Shown here: positions 1-8,300 of the stretch, one piece after another
Position numbering within the stretch: the first letter of the stretch is position 1
Layout of the letters: the number at the start of each line of letters is the position of its first letter
NCBI GenBank assembly: GCA_902796985.1
Contig: CADBRC010000271.1
Coordinates: 1-8,874, forward strand
Reading direction: 5' to 3'
Length of the DNA: 8,874 bases
From: an uncultured Spirochaetaceae bacterium
GTDB lineage: Bacteria > Spirochaetota > Spirochaetia > Treponematales > Treponemataceae
Made by a program: the position numbers and the translations under genes
The notes under the pieces: generated by a model
Databases searched by the model: none
Told to the model about the DNA's origin: nothing
Seen by the model: the letters and a program-made list of their open reading frames with translations, nothing else

Positions 1-1017
1 CAGGACATCATCAAGGAGGTCAAGGCCTCCAAGAACGAGCTGGGGATAGCAGGAAGCGACATGGCCGCCTCCGCCCAGGACACCGCGAGCGCGATCAACC
101 AGATCATCGCGAACATAGACAGCTTCGGCCATCAGATAGACAACCAGAAGAAGAGCGTGGACCAGACCGCCGGGGCGGTGGACGAAATCTCCGCCAACGT
201 GGACTCGCTCAACAAGATGATAGAGGGCCAGTCCGGCGGCGTGTCGCAGGCGAGCGCGGCCGTCGAGCAGATGATAGGCAACATCACCGCCGTCACCACG
301 TCGGTGGAGCGGATGAAGGACGTGTTCGGCGACCTGCAGTCCCACTCCCAGGAAGGCTTCCACAAGCTGGAGGCCGTCAGCCAGAAGGTTTCCGCCATCG
401 AGAGCCAGTCCGCCACGCTGCAGGACGCGAACGCCGCCATCTCCAGCATAGCGGAGCAGACCAACCTGCTCGCCATGAACGCCGCGATCGAGGCGGCCCA
501 CGCGGGCGAGGCGGGAAAGGGTTTCGCGGTCGTCGCCGACGAAATCCGGAAGCTCTCCGAGACATCCGGTCAGCAGTCTACGCAGATAAGCAACCAGCTC
601 AAGCAGATAATGGCTTCCATCGCGGATGTCGTCCACGCCTCCGAGGAGGCGAGCCGGACCTTCTCCCAGGTCTCGCAGGAGCTTGCCGACACCGACCAGC
701 TGGTCATGCAGGTGCGGACGGCGATGGAGGAGCAGAACCAGGGCTCCAAGCAGATTGTCGGCGCGCTCAAGCTGATGAACGACAGCACGCAGGAAGTCAA
801 GGTAGCCTCCGAGGAGATGCACGAAGGCAACAAGCTCATCCTGTCCGAGGTGCAGATGCTGCAGGACGTGACCATTTCCATGAAGCAGAGCATGGACGAG
901 ATGCTCTCCGGGGCCAGGAAGATAAACGAGACGGGCATGGCCCTGAAAGAGGTCTCCGGCCGGATGGAGCAGTCAATCGGCAAGATCGGCAAGCAGATAG
1001 ACGAGTTCAAGGTCTAG
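1..1017 (+). CDS. Methyl-accepting chemotaxis protein, C-terminal signalling part (5' partial)
   Basis: The reading frame is open from base 1, so the ATG at 61 is internal and the gene begins outside the window. The 338 visible codons form a long Ala/Gln/Ser/Glu-rich helical coiled coil with the MCP hairpin tip, which contains [19 protein letters not shown] followed by [14 protein letters not shown] (about nt 451-560). In the family this tip binds CheA and CheW, and the flanking helices carry the methylation sites. The ligand-binding domain, membrane segments and HAMP domain must lie upstream. The protein ends in IDEFKV without a CheR-docking pentapeptide. The hairpin and the 'AGAVDEI' and '[12 protein letters not shown]' stretches recall treponemal MCPs (inference). 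It receives chemical signals for the flagellar chemotaxis pathway. An apparent promoter separates it from the next gene, so it is probably not in the downstream operon. Confidence 0.95.
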   Translation, partial: QDIIKEVKASKNELGIAGSDMAASAQDTASAINQIIANIDSFGHQIDNQKKSVDQTAGAVDEISANVDSLNKMIEGQSGGVSQASAAVEQMIGNITAVTTSVERMKDVFGDLQSHSQEGFHKLEAVSQKVSAIESQSATLQDANAAISSIAEQTNLLAMNAAIEAAHAGEAGKGFAVVADEIRKLSETSGQQSTQISNQLKQIMASIADVVHASEEASRTFSQVSQELADTDQLVMQVRTAMEEQNQGSKQIVGALKLMNDSTQEVKVASEEMHEGNKLILSEVQMLQDVTISMKQSMDEMLSGARKINETGMALKEVSGRMEQSIGKIGKQIDEFKV

Positions 1018-1024
1018 ACGGAAC

Positions 1025-1043
1025 CTTGAAACTCTGTTTGAAG
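1025..1043. repeat. Imperfect inverted repeat upstream of the operon promoter
   Basis: CTTGAAAC, a 3-nt TCT loop and GTTTGAAG form an 8-bp dyad with one G-G mismatch. It lies just after the MCP stop and 3 nt before the proposed -35 box. It could be an operator half-site pair or a weak hairpin at the end of the MCP transcript. No T-run follows, so an intrinsic terminator is not well supported. Confidence 0.3.
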
Positions 1044-1046
1044 CGA

Positions 1047-1075
1047 TTGCGCTCCCGGGATTTGTATAGTATAAT
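1047..1075 (+). promoter_or_regulatory. Sigma-70-type promoter for the phosphorelay operon
   Basis: A perfect TATAAT -10 hexamer lies at 1070-1075. TTGCGC at 1047-1052 sits 17 bp upstream and matches the first three bases of the TTGACA -35 consensus. The surroundings (1061-1087) are strikingly A+T-rich against G+C-rich coding DNA. Transcription would begin near 1082, about 18 nt before the ATG at 1100. The weak -35 could mean activator dependence. It is the only convincing promoter seen ahead of the four-gene run. Confidence 0.6.
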
Positions 1076-1099
1076 AGAAACATATACTGCAAATTTCGT

Positions 1100-2215
1100 A
1101 TGAACGTAACGCTGACCGGATGGGCCCTGCTCATCGACACCGACAAAAAACGCCTCAAAGCCACAGGGCAGGTTCTCCTGACCTGTGGCATGCGCGTCAG
1201 CTATGCCCCGTCCGTGCAGGCAGCACTTTCCTTCCTGAAAGACCACCAGCCCGGAATCATTCTTTTTCATGCCGGGCTGGAAGAACCCTTCTCCCTGCTT
1301 GAGTCCGTCAGGGCTGACCGCAGGCTGGACGGGATTCCCCTGCTTCTTTTGACTTCGGGAAACGAAGACGGGGGACTGCTGGAAAGCTTCTTTGACTCCG
1401 GCGTAGCCGACCTGGTCCAGCTGCCTCCCCCCATTCCCTTCGTCCTGTGCAACAGGGTCAGGATGCTGCTGGAAGCGGGGTGCAGGACTCCCTCTGCTTC
1501 CGCCCTGCCGGGGGTTGCTGCCATGCCTGATGCGGGCCAGTCCGTGCCTCCTGCCGGGACAGCTGCTCCTGCCGGGACAGCTGCTCCTGCCAATGCCGCC
1601 TCTGACACTCCTCCTGCCTTCCCCCCGATAGAGGGCGTTTCCTTTGAGGATGCAGTCAAAAACTGCGGGGGCGAGGATGTCCTCAAGACCGTCATGCAGA
1701 AGTTCTACGACAGCGTTGAGGAACGGGCCGGGGCGCTGGAAGGCTTCGTCGCCGCCGGGGACTGGAAAAACTACCGGATAGCGGTGCATTCGCTGAAAAG
1801 TTCCGCCCGCCTGATCGGGGCCATGCAGCTTTCCCAGGACGCGAAGGCACTGGAAGCGGCCGCCGATGCGCTGAGGACGGAGGAAATCATTTCCAAAAAC
1901 CCTGCGCTGCTGGACTTGTACCGGAGCTACCGGCAGAGGCTTCTTCCCGTGGTGGAACACCCGGATGACGGGGCCGCCGGGGAGGATGACGGCCGCCCCC
2001 TCCTTTCGGAGAAAGACCTGGTCTCTGCATGCCGCGACCTCCGGGAGTGCCTGGAAATCTCGGACTTTGACAGCGCGGACTACATCATGGGTTCGCTTGC
2101 AGAATACCGGGTGGCAGAGGACAGGCGGGAATTCATTTCGAGTTTAAAGAAAGCCGTGGCCGACGTGAACAAGAGAAAGGCGTTGGAACTGCTTTCCGGC
2201 ATAAAAAATAAATAA
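1100..2215 (+). CDS. Degenerate receiver-HPt histidine phosphotransfer protein
   Basis: This 371-residue protein probably supplies the phosphotransfer histidine for the operon. Residues about 7-126 have a receiver-like pattern (LLIDTD at 10-15, LLLLTS at 81-86). However, the phosphoacceptor aspartate position is His57 and the conserved Lys before Pro109 is Leu, so it should not be phosphorylated in the usual way. An Ala/Pro-rich linker at about 128-175 contains PAGTAA repeats. An HPt domain follows at about 176-290 with the motif HSLKSSARLIGA, in which H230 is the expected phosphorylated histidine. Residues about 302-371 form a helical tail resembling the end of the kinase encoded at 3009-5351. 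It has no membrane segment or DNA-binding domain. It is first in the operon, behind a TATAAT promoter. The start is the only one that keeps the whole first beta strand, but it lacks a Shine-Dalgarno sequence. By family logic it would take phosphate from the kinases' receivers and pass it to a response regulator. Confidence 0.88.
   Translation: MNVTLTGWALLIDTDKKRLKATGQVLLTCGMRVSYAPSVQAALSFLKDHQPGIILFHAGLEEPFSLLESVRADRRLDGIPLLLLTSGNEDGGLLESFFDSGVADLVQLPPPIPFVLCNRVRMLLEAGCRTPSASALPGVAAMPDAGQSVPPAGTAAPAGTAAPANAASDTPPAFPPIEGVSFEDAVKNCGGEDVLKTVMQKFYDSVEERAGALEGFVAAGDWKNYRIAVHSLKSSARLIGAMQLSQDAKALEAAADALRTEEIISKNPALLDLYRSYRQRLLPVVEHPDDGAAGEDDGRPLLSEKDLVSACRDLRECLEISDFDSADYIMGSLAEYRVAEDRREFISSLKKAVADVNKRKALELLSGIKNK
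1549..1591 (+). repeat. 18-bp tandem repeat in the receiver-HPt linker
   Basis: Two exact 18-bp copies (1549-1566 and 1567-1584) are followed by 7 bases of a third. In the coding frame they give PAGTAA units in the flexible Ala/Pro-rich linker. Each unit is six codons, so gain or loss of a copy keeps the frame and changes only linker length. Confidence 0.85.
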
Positions 2216-2216
2216 T

Positions 2217-2223
2217 AAGGAAG
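2217..2223 (+). promoter_or_regulatory. Ribosome binding site of the double-receiver regulator gene
   Basis: AAGGAAG lies 5 nt before the ATG at 2229. It sits in the 13-nt gap after the preceding stop codon and fixes the start of the next gene. Confidence 0.75.
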
Positions 2224-2228
2224 ATATT

Positions 2229-2990
2229 ATGGGAAAAAGATTGTTGTTCATCGGTAAGGATCCGGGCTTTCTTGCAAAGGCGATGATAAAGAGCCTTAAG
2301 GATCGTGATTTTGAGGTCGAACTTTCCCTCCCCGATCCGTCCTTTATTTCCACGTTTGAGGGGAACTTCCCCCCGGTTTTGCTTGTGTACATGGAGGATG
2401 ACATACAGGGTTTCGAGAGTACCCTGAAGTACCTGCAGGGTGTCATAGCCCAAAGCAACGGCGAGCTGTCCCTCTTCATCATCGGCTCCAAGGGCGAGCT
2501 GGACTTCGTGCATGAGATAATCCCTCCGGCCTTCATCGACAGGATGTACACCAGGCCGGTTGACCCCAAGGATGTCATCGACGACCTGAACAAAGTGTCC
2601 AGGTCCGGCAGGAGCCTGGGGCAGAGGATCCTGATTGTGGACGACGATCCGCTGGTGCTCAGGACCATAAAGGGCTGGCTTTCCGACAGGTACACCGTGT
2701 TCATGGCGACGAGCGGCACGGACGCGATGGAGTTCCTCAAGAAGAACTCCGTCGACCTCATCCTGCTGGACTATGAGATGCCGGAGACCTCGGGGCTGGA
2801 AACCTTCGGAATGATAAAGAAGATGCCGGCCCTGTCCAAGATACCCGTGATTTTCCTGACCTCCAAGGACGACAAGGAGACTGTCAAGAAGGTTCTTGAC
2901 GCGCACCCGGAAAAGTACATCCTTAAGACGATGCCCCAGGCAAAAATCGTCAAGAGCATTGAGTCCTTCTTCCTGGGCGACAGCCAGTAG
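2229..2990 (+). CDS. Response regulator: degenerate plus canonical receiver, no output domain
   Basis: The 253 residues contain two receiver-like folds and nothing else. The C-terminal one (about 132-250) is canonical: ILIVDDD at 134-140 gives the acidic pocket, LILLDYEMP places the phosphoacceptor at D181, T211 is the switch threonine, and K233 is the conserved lysine, although it is followed by TMP rather than directly by Pro. The N-terminal half (about 3-122) starts RLLFIGKD and ends YTRPVDPKDV like a receiver, but lacks the acidic pair, has no Asp at the acceptor position (Tyr54) and has Arg instead of Lys, so it is probably a docking or dimer domain. No DNA-binding, enzymatic or membrane segment is present, so its effect should come from protein-protein contact, as with CheY-type regulators. 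It lies between the HPt gene and the first kinase gene and is the likely end acceptor of the relay (inference). Confidence 0.9.
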   Translation: MGKRLLFIGKDPGFLAKAMIKSLKDRDFEVELSLPDPSFISTFEGNFPPVLLVYMEDDIQGFESTLKYLQGVIAQSNGELSLFIIGSKGELDFVHEIIPPAFIDRMYTRPVDPKDVIDDLNKVSRSGRSLGQRILIVDDDPLVLRTIKGWLSDRYTVFMATSGTDAMEFLKKNSVDLILLDYEMPETSGLETFGMIKKMPALSKIPVIFLTSKDDKETVKKVLDAHPEKYILKTMPQAKIVKSIESFFLGDSQ

Positions 2991-2998
2991 GCCATACC

Positions 2999-3004
2999 GG
3001 GGGA
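2999..3004 (+). promoter_or_regulatory. Probable G-rich ribosome binding site of the first hybrid kinase gene
   Basis: GGGGGA lies 4 nt before the ATG at 3009, in the 18-nt gap after the preceding stop. It is not a perfect GGAGG, but it is the only purine-rich match at a usable distance. Confidence 0.5.
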
Positions 3005-3008
3005 ACGC

Positions 3009-5351
3009 ATGGAAACGAAGCTGAAACAGGACGAGGAGCTGCTCGCTGCCCATCTTTCGGCAATATGCATCTCCAGCTTTATGTTCCTGGGGCTGATGAC
3101 GGAGACGCTGGTCATGGGCTGGGAAAGCTGGGCCGTCGTCTTCCTGCTCGTTGCCATCGGGGTGATGATGTTCTGCCACTTCACTCGTTTCGTCCCCCTG
3201 GAGACACGCCCGCCCCTGTACGTGCTCATCTGCCTCGGGGCTTTCTTTTTCTACGGGGTGCACCCGAGCAGTCTCTTTGACGTTCCCATCATCGCCATCA
3301 TCATGCAGTCCGTGTTCATGACTCTGGACTGCGTGTGGGCCATCTATGCCGGAGTCGCCGTCTACGGCCTGATACTTGTCTGGCACTTCCTCGTCTTCAA
3401 GACAATCGGTGCAATAAGCGGTCCCCTCGAGATTTCCCGGCTTGCCATGGACATCGTTTCGGTGGCGGTTGCGACGCTGTCCACCAAGGACGTGATTTAC
3501 CGTAAGAGGAAGTCCAAAAAGAACGTGCAGGCAGCCGTCGACAGACTGAAGGAAGTGAACCGGCAGACCGAGGACTTCATGGCGAACGTATCGCATGAGC
3601 TCCGCACCCCCATAAACGCCGTGACCGGCATAAGCGAGTCCCTGCTGAAGAAGGAGGACGACGGGCAGAAGCGGTCGGAACTGCTCGCCATAAAGCGGGC
3701 AGGGCACAGGCTGTACGGGCAGATAAGCGACATACTGGACTATACGGAAATAGGGATGAAACGGCTCAAGGTGAGCGAGTCCCCCTACAGCATCGTGTCC
3801 TGCATCAACGACGTGATAAGCGACCTGAAGGACATCGATGACAAGCCTTCCGTGGAGCTCGTGCTGGACGTTGACATCCGCATTCCCGCAATGATGCTCG
3901 GCGACGAAGGAAAGATAAAGAAAATCCTCCGCCACCTCATAGGGAACTCCCTCAAATTCACGCAGGAGGGGGGCGTATATGTCAAGATAAGCACCCTCAA
4001 GCGTGATTACGGCGTGAATCTTTTGATTTCCGTCTGCGATACCGGCATCGGCATGAGCGACGAACAGCTGTCCAAGGTCTTCGGAAAGCTGTATCAGGCG
4101 GATTCCGACCGGACCCGCAAGAACAGCGGCATAGGCCTGGGCCTCACTGTGACGTCCAGCCTGGTCAGAAGCATGGGCGGCTTCATCCAGGTGGAGAGCG
4201 AAATCGGCAAGGGGACGGAGATAAACATCAGCATACCCCAGAAGGTATCCGATCCGTCCCCGAGCATGTCCATCTCCAACGAGCGCTCCCTTTGTGTGGC
4301 CTATTATTTCCGTACGGATAAATTCGGCAACCCCATGGTCAGGGAGTATTACGAGCGCATGATTTCGACCATACAGAAGTCCCTCCAGGGAATGCTGATA
4401 CGTGCTCCGGATATGACCGGTCTGGAGCGGATATGCCAGACCTACCCCGTGACGCACCTGTTCACCTCGGAAATCGAGTACAATGATGACAGGGAATTCT
4501 TTGACCGGCTTTCCTCCCGCATGACCGTGGCGGTCGTGGTGGGGAAGAGCTTTGAGGGATACCGGATGGGAACGATTCCCATCATCAGGAAGCCCCTGTT
4601 CAGCGTGCCGATTGTCAACGTCCTCAACGGGGACTACGTTACCGGTGAGAGCGAACTGCCGCAGCACTTTATCTGCCCCGGACTCAAGGTGCTCGTCGTT
4701 GACGACGACGAGATGAACCTGATGGTTGCCGAGGGCGTGCTCAAGGACTACCAGATGAACGTGACCCTTGCCCTGAGCGGCAAGGAGGCAGTGGAGCTCT
4801 GCCGCGGGCAGAATTTCGACCTGGTGTTCCTGGATCACATGATGCCGGAAATGGACGGGGTGGAATGCCTGCACATCCTGCGCAAGCTGAATGCCCATGC
4901 GGAGAAGGAGATGGTTGCCATCGCCTTCACGGCGAACGCTGCGAGCGGGGCGAGGGAGTTCTTCCTGGGCGAAGGATTCGACGAGTTCATCGCGAAGCCC
5001 ATCGAGCTGATGATGTTCGAGCGGGCCCTGCGTCGTGCGCTCCCGGTTTCCAAAATCCAGTACATAAGCGAGCCTGCAGGCAGTCCTGCGGCATCCCCGT
5101 CCGGTTCGCAGTCCGGCGATCGCTTCGGAAAGGACATTGAGGGCCTGGATTACGGACAGCTGCTCAGGGCTCTCCGGGATACACTGGACACGCTGGAAGC
5201 TGACCGGGCGGCCCTCATCCTCCGCAAGATGGACGGGCTCAGGCCCGGCGGCAAGTCCGTGGAGGAGCTGCTGCCGGGGGCTTTTGAGTCCGTGGACCAG
5301 CTTGAATTTGACGGGCTTAAAGAGAAAGTGTCCGCCCTTCTGGAGGTATGA
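3009..5351 (+). CDS. Multi-spanning membrane hybrid histidine kinase
   Basis: This 780-residue sensor kinase would sit in the inner membrane. Five or six hydrophobic segments (about 13-36, 40-58, 70-84, 92-108, 111-130, 143-158) form an N-terminal sensor I cannot assign to a named family. There is almost no room for a periplasmic domain, so it should sense in or near the membrane. A basic stretch (RKRKSKK) and a short coiled coil lead into the dimerisation helix with phosphorylated H196 (VSHELRTPIN). The ATPase domain has N313 (N box), DTGIG at 344-348 and GIGLGL at 374-379. Residues about 426-545 look like a degenerate receiver, ending with RKPLFSVPIVNVLNG. A canonical receiver follows: VVDDDE at 563-568, acceptor D609, T641, K663. 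A Ser/Pro/Gly linker and a helical tail (about 712-780) end the protein. There is no HPt domain, so phosphate from D609 probably goes to H230 of the first operon gene (inference). The stop codon overlaps the start of the next gene. Confidence 0.92.
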   Translation: METKLKQDEELLAAHLSAICISSFMFLGLMTETLVMGWESWAVVFLLVAIGVMMFCHFTRFVPLETRPPLYVLICLGAFFFYGVHPSSLFDVPIIAIIMQSVFMTLDCVWAIYAGVAVYGLILVWHFLVFKTIGAISGPLEISRLAMDIVSVAVATLSTKDVIYRKRKSKKNVQAAVDRLKEVNRQTEDFMANVSHELRTPINAVTGISESLLKKEDDGQKRSELLAIKRAGHRLYGQISDILDYTEIGMKRLKVSESPYSIVSCINDVISDLKDIDDKPSVELVLDVDIRIPAMMLGDEGKIKKILRHLIGNSLKFTQEGGVYVKISTLKRDYGVNLLISVCDTGIGMSDEQLSKVFGKLYQADSDRTRKNSGIGLGLTVTSSLVRSMGGFIQVESEIGKGTEINISIPQKVSDPSPSMSISNERSLCVAYYFRTDKFGNPMVREYYERMISTIQKSLQGMLIRAPDMTGLERICQTYPVTHLFTSEIEYNDDREFFDRLSSRMTVAVVVGKSFEGYRMGTIPIIRKPLFSVPIVNVLNGDYVTGESELPQHFICPGLKVLVVDDDEMNLMVAEGVLKDYQMNVTLALSGKEAVELCRGQNFDLVFLDHMMPEMDGVECLHILRKLNAHAEKEMVAIAFTANAASGAREFFLGEGFDEFIAKPIELMMFERALRRALPVSKIQYISEPAGSPAASPSGSQSGDRFGKDIEGLDYGQLLRALRDTLDTLEADRAALILRKMDGLRPGGKSVEELLPGAFESVDQLEFDGLKEKVSALLEV
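5342..5346 (+). promoter_or_regulatory. Ribosome binding site inside the end of the upstream kinase gene
   Basis: A perfect GGAGG lies 1 nt before the first ATG (5348) and 4 nt before a second in-frame ATG (5351). The ATGATG run overlaps the upstream TGA at 5349-5351. The spacing favours initiation at 5351, one residue shorter. Either start gives translational coupling of the two kinases. Confidence 0.7.
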
Positions 5352-8300
5352 TGAAGTCCAAGCTTTCCCCGCACGCCTGGCGCAGAATCATAATTACCTC
5401 GCTGTCGCTGCTTCTGGGGCTGGCAGCCCAGATTGCCGGTGCTCAGTTCCTGTACAGGCAGAATCTGGACAGGAAACTGAAAGGCGAGTGCGAGCGGATT
5501 ATCAGGCAGATAAATGCCGCGAAGAGCGAGGCCCTGCTGTGTGTCCACACCATGGCCTACAACCCGGTTCTGACCGACTATCTCCAGAACCCTGACAGCG
5601 AAGCAAAACTGAAGGCCGCGCGGAATTCCTGCCTGAAATACGAGGTGCAGCTTCCGAAGTCCTGCGTTACCTTCTTTGTCTCGGACAAGGACCTGCGCTA
5701 CTATGAGAACGGAGAGTTTCTTTTCCGCATTTTCCCTCCGTCCGAGCAGGACGACTGGTACGAGGCCACCTACGATAAAGAATACTACCGCATAAGCAAG
5801 GAGACGGATTCGAACACCCGGAGCCCCTGGCTGCGCATGAGCATCCCCGTGTACGGTGCGGACGGCAAGAAGGCCGGGGTCGCCGGTATGCGGATGCCGA
5901 TTGACACGATAGGGAATGTGCTGGATACCCCCTGGATGGAATGGGATAAGTATGTTTTCCTGATGGCTCCTGACGGAAATTTCTCGAGCATCCACGGCCT
6001 GCCGGCAAATGCGGAAGATCTCTCCCTTATTTATGGCCTGCAGGAGTCCATGAAGCGGCTTCCGCTGAGGCCCGCCGGCATACTGAGGGGAACCTTCGGT
6101 CTGGGGGAATTCGAGCTGGCCCCGCTGGAAGGCAAATGGGACCTGTTCCTTGTATACCCCTTCTCCGTGCGGGGCTATATCCTCTGCCACATACTCATGC
6201 TCATCATACTCACCTTTGTGACCGCGGTCATATTCAGCATCGTGCAGACCCGCCGCTATATCAGGGAGAATAAGGTCATCCGCGAGCAGAAGAAGGAGAT
6301 TGAAGTCCTGAACGAGAACCAGAGCAGGTTCTTCTCCAGCATGAGCCATGAGATACGCACGCCCATAAACACGATAATCGGTCTGGACGAGATGATACTG
6401 CGGGAGGATATCTCCGACGAGGTCGCTGAGGATGCCCACGGCATTGCCGGGGCGGGCCACATGCTGCTCGCACTCATAAACGACATCCTTGACATGTCCA
6501 AGCTGACGAACGGCAAGATGGAGATTGTTCCTGCCCCCTACGATTCCGGATCGATGTTCCTTGACATCGTGAGCATGATCCTTGTCAAGGCGAAGGAGAA
6601 GGGTCTTGATTTCCAGGTGGACATAGCCCCCGACATCCCCTCTTCCCTCCTGGGAGACGAGGTGAGGATCAAGCAGGTCCTCCTGAACCTGCTCAGCAAT
6701 GCCATCAAGTACACGCGGGAGGGGACGGTTGCCTTCAACGTCCGCTGCGAGCAAATCAGTCAGGGCGTGGTCAACGTCATCTACTCCGTGGAGGACACGG
6801 GCATCGGCGTAAAGAAGGAGAGCATCCCCTACCTGTTCGATGCCTTCAAGCGCGTTGACGTGCAGCAGAACCACATGATCGAAGGTACGGGGCTGGGGCT
6901 TTCCATCGTCAAGCAGCTCGTGGAGCTGATGGGCGGCACGATTGACGTGCGGAGCATTTACCTGCGCGGCTCAACCTTCACCGTGACGCTCAGTCAGGAA
7001 GTTGTCAATCCGAAGGCCATCGGGGAGCTGGACCTGAAGTCCCGCGGTTCCGGGCATGGCCGCGTGACCTACCAGCAGTCCTTCGAGGCCCCGTCCGCCC
7101 GGATTCTCATTGTTGACGACAACGAGATGAACCTGACGGTGGAGACTAAACTGCTGCGCGGTACAAAAATTCAGGTGGACACGGCGGACAGCGGCACCAA
7201 GGCCCTCTCAATGACCCAGGGCACGCACTACGACGTGATACTGCTGGACCACCTGATGCCGGGTATGGACGGCATAACCTGCCTGCACGAGATCCAGAGG
7301 CAGTCCGGCGGCCTGAACAGGAACACCCCGACTGTAGCCCTGACCGCCAACGCAGGGCGTAAGAACGAGCTTCTGTACGAGCGGGAGGGCTTTGACGGCT
7401 ATCTTTCCAAGCCCGTGAACGGTGAGCAGCTGGAAAGCATGCTGCTTTCCCTCCTGCCGGAGGACCTCGTCATGCTGCGCGGTGACAGCATACGGGTGCA
7501 GGAACCCGTCTCTTCGCGCAAGCTTTCCTCACGCAAGCTGCCGCTCGTTATCTCTACGGACAGCGTGTGCGATCTTCCCCTCTCCATGCTCCGCAGTCTG
7601 GGGATCCCTGTCCTGTCCACACCGATTGTCACGGACGAGGGCTATTTCATGGACAATCTGGAGGTGGACACGGACTCCCTCCTCTTCTATATCCAGAACT
7701 CGGGCAAAACCGTCATATCCAAGGATCCCTCCGTCGAGGAGTATGAGGAGTTCTTCGCCAGACAGCTGCAGGAAACCCAGTACCTCATCCACATAACGAT
7801 GTCCTCTCGTCTGGGGGACTCCTTTGCCAACGCAAGTCTGGCCGCCCGGTCGTTCGACAACGTGACCGTCGTGGACTCCCTGCTGATTTCCAGCAGCATG
7901 GGAATGCTGGTCCTGTATGCGAAGCAGTGCGCCAAGGAGACTCCGTCGCCGCAGCTGGTTCTGGAAAAGATAGAGGAATCCCGGAAGATGTTCTCCGTCA
8001 GCTTCATGGTTGACAATCTGGACTATCTGGAGCGCGGCGGACACGTGTCCCACTTTGCGAACGGCCTCTGCCGGGCCCTGCTGATTCATCCGGTCCTGAC
8101 CGTGCGGAAGGGGGCCATGCGGCTCTCCCGCATGGAATTCGGCGAGATGGATAAGACAAGGGAAAACTACGTGCGGTCGGCCCTGCGGAACAAGGCGACG
8201 ATAGACGACAGCGTCCTGTTCATCACCTACGCGGGCCTGTCTTTTCAGGAGCTCCAGTCAGTCAAGGAACTGGCCCTGTCCATCATTCCCTTCAAACAGG

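Noticed and set aside
61..1017. A complete short MCP starting at the ATG at 61
   Set aside because: The same frame is open and MCP-like back to base 1, and the sensor and HAMP parts are missing, so this is the tail of a longer gene.
1026..1031. TTGAAA as the -35 box of the operon promoter
   Set aside because: It matches the consensus better than TTGCGC but is 38 bp from the TATAAT, far too distant, and no other -10 lies at the right spacing.
2133..4898. A 921-codon open frame on the minus strand
   Set aside because: It lies opposite two clear signalling genes, has no recognisable domain and a His/Gly/Val/Leu-rich composition typical of the antisense of G+C-rich coding DNA. It is a shadow frame.
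5777..5800. Amino-acid-binding type of dCache domain in the second kinase
   Set aside because: A Trp-Tyr pair is present at residues 137-138, but the Arg expected two positions before the Trp is not seen, so an amino-acid ligand is not claimed.
5150..6874. A 574-codon open frame on the minus strand
   Set aside because: It is antisense to the two kinase genes with no motif and the same compositional bias. The plus-strand kinases are unambiguous.
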